From Burkholderiales bacterium (GTDB lineage: Bacteria; Pseudomonadota; Gammaproteobacteria; Burkholderiales; Usitatibacteraceae), in assembly GCA_014378085.1 (NCBI GenBank), contig JACMOJ010000414.1, positions 1-13,376 of the forward strand: a stretch of DNA of 13,376 nt. Direction: 5' to 3'. Position 1 is the stretch's first letter; the number at the start of each line of letters is the position of its first letter. Below are positions 12,306-13,376 of the stretch, in pieces. A program made the translations under genes and the position numbers. The notes under the pieces were generated by a model. That model was not told the origin of the DNA. It was given only the letters and a program-made list of their open reading frames with translations, and did no database searches.

Positions 12306-13277
12306 ATGATGAAATCAGCATACCCAACGCAATGGCTTGTCAAAATTTGCCGCCGCATACTCACCCTCTCCACCTTCTCCACCTTCTCCGCACTTTCCGC
12401 GCTATCGGCGCTGTCAGCGCTTGCAGCCCCCGTTGCCGACGCCACAAAAGCGGCGGTGAAGCTCACCCTGGCACAAAACACAGCATACGAATTTATTGTT
12501 AACGTTGACTATGAGAAGCAACGATATCGATTCGTGACATTTATCCCCAACTTCGAGTCAACGGTAGATGGGCTAGCCCAACAACGCTCGTTGATGGGTT
12601 GGAAGGGAGACTATCTATTCGTCCGCCACCAGTGCGGCCAAGCGGCAGAGTGGCGATGCATTGTTGACCAAGTCTTTACTGTTGCCAACAATCAGCTAAT
12701 CCATGTAGGCGCTGTGGAAAGTGCGGATTGCAAAGCGCTAGGATGCAAGTACCAGAGGGCAACCGGCATCTTCAGCGATTTGTACGACGTCTACCAGGTC
12801 AACCCCGTGACGGGCGCAACAGACGCACCGCCGCTGACGATCGCCCGACGTGTGCAGGGCGGCGCGCTCGTCAGCGATCTTGATGAAACTTGGAAAATGA
12901 ACGAGTCGCTCTATCGGGCAAGCCTCGCCTGCTTGGACCAAGTCGCGGGTTTTGGGTTTGAAACCCCATGCGCGAATAAGCAATCTGCGTGGAGCGCATT
13001 TATCGTAATCGCCAAGCTCGCCCACTACACCAACAGGACTAAGGAGCGTGAATCACTATTCGACGTGCAAGCGGCAAGTTATTGCGCCAAGTCCGCCGAT
13101 CCTCGATGCAAGTGGCGCGTGGCCGGCGTTCAAGATTACTTTCAGCGCTTCCAGCCGGGCGCGAACCCAATCTACATTGCGTCACCGGTGGCACTTGTGA
13201 GCACCACGACCGCCGAGCCCAACGCAATGCAAATCGAAAAACTCGAGCCGGGAAAGCCGATCAAACTGAAGTTATAG
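12306..13277 (+). CDS. Unrecognised secreted protein with eight cysteines
   Basis: I do not recognise this 323-aa protein. It has a signal peptide: basic KICRR at residues 13-17, a hydrophobic core built of three-residue repeats (STF twice, SAL four times, residues 22-39), and likely cleavage after ALAA (about residue 41). The mature part has eight cysteines at 110, 118, 142, 147, 209, 222, 260 and 268, in pairs 8, 5, 13 and 8 apart, suggesting four disulfides and a periplasmic or extracellular location. Two strand-rich halves flank the segment SDLDETWKMNESLYRA. The end is polar (EKLEPGKPIKLKL). ATG 12306 or 12309 may start it; no clear SD. It follows the peptidase terminator by 46 bp, so it is a separate transcript. 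Confidence 0.75.
   Translation: MMKSAYPTQWLVKICRRILTLSTFSTFSALSALSALSALAAPVADATKAAVKLTLAQNTAYEFIVNVDYEKQRYRFVTFIPNFESTVDGLAQQRSLMGWKGDYLFVRHQCGQAAEWRCIVDQVFTVANNQLIHVGAVESADCKALGCKYQRATGIFSDLYDVYQVNPVTGATDAPPLTIARRVQGGALVSDLDETWKMNESLYRASLACLDQVAGFGFETPCANKQSAWSAFIVIAKLAHYTNRTKERESLFDVQAASYCAKSADPRCKWRVAGVQDYFQRFQPGANPIYIASPVALVSTTTAEPNAMQIEKLEPGKPIKLKL
12369..12422 (+). repeat. Degenerate 9-bp in-frame repeat in a signal peptide
   Basis: Six 9-bp units encode STF, STF, SAL, SAL, SAL, SAL. The first two units (TCCACCTTC) are identical. The four SAL units differ at synonymous third positions (for example Ser as TCC, TCC, TCG, TCA) while keeping the peptide. The block forms the hydrophobic core of the signal peptide. 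Confidence 0.85.
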
Positions 13278-13376
13278 CGCGCGTGGGCGGAGTGTCTCTG
13301 TGTCTTGCGGGGGCAACCTCAACTCCCCAACAACCATTTGTAGAAAACGCAGCTGCGCGTAGAAGATAAAGTTTTG

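Noticed and set aside
12242..12481. - strand open frame with Asp/Ser/Ala and Glu/Lys/Val repeats
   Set aside because: It is the antisense of the signal-peptide repeat of the + strand gene and begins within the terminator; no SD or family match.
13278..13376. Short open frame and CGCAGCTGCG palindrome (13348-13357) in the last 99 bp
   Set aside because: The frame is a shadow of the preceding gene's end with no SD or similarity. The palindrome has no T-run and no gene context before the window ends; nothing else is visible there.

Overview
The window is a contiguous stretch of a proteobacterial chromosome, most likely a betaproteobacterium (Burkholderiales/Nitrosomonadales-like). I infer this from the wording of the ribosomal proteins S16 and L19, the ffh, rpsP-rimM-trmD-rplS order, and the ogt-xerD-ybaK plus folB/plsY neighbourhood. 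No species can be named from sequence alone.

Layout. (1) 1-2711: the 3' end of ffh, then the ribosome/tRNA-modification operon rpsP-rimM-trmD-rplS on the + strand, with a clear promoter in front of rpsP and a strong bidirectional terminator after rplS. (2) 2755-4324: a small toxin-antitoxin island of two unrelated type II modules placed head to head. mqsR-mqsA lies on the - strand and a ribbon-helix-helix antitoxin plus PIN-domain (VapC/FitB-like) toxin on the + strand. They share a 135-bp control region with at least three inverted repeats, one closely matching the E. coli MqsA operator. (3) 4343-8396: a - strand AEC-family transporter, divergent from a compact + strand run of yeiH-family transporter, ogt, xerD and ybaK, with overlapping or nearly touching genes. 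(4) 8403-9844: folB plus a DUF2905 membrane protein on the - strand, divergent from plsY. (5) 9845-13376: a secreted S9-family serine peptidase with a palindrome-containing upstream region and a strong terminator, then an unrecognised secreted protein with eight cysteines.

Most genes are housekeeping: protein targeting and translation (ffh, rpsP, rimM, trmD, rplS, ybaK), DNA repair and chromosome-dimer resolution (ogt, xerD), folate synthesis (folB) and phospholipid synthesis (plsY). The accessory content is the double toxin-antitoxin island and possibly the terminal secreted protein.

The features most worth a second look are the shared control region of the two TA modules, and two independent in-frame 9-bp tandem repeats. 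One puts four identical Thr-Leu-Thr units into the N-terminal domain of XerD. The other builds the signal-peptide core of the last gene from three-residue units. I see no CRISPR array, tRNA, rRNA or insertion sequence. I found no clearly undescribed multi-gene system; the strongest candidates for something new are these regulatory and repeat structures.
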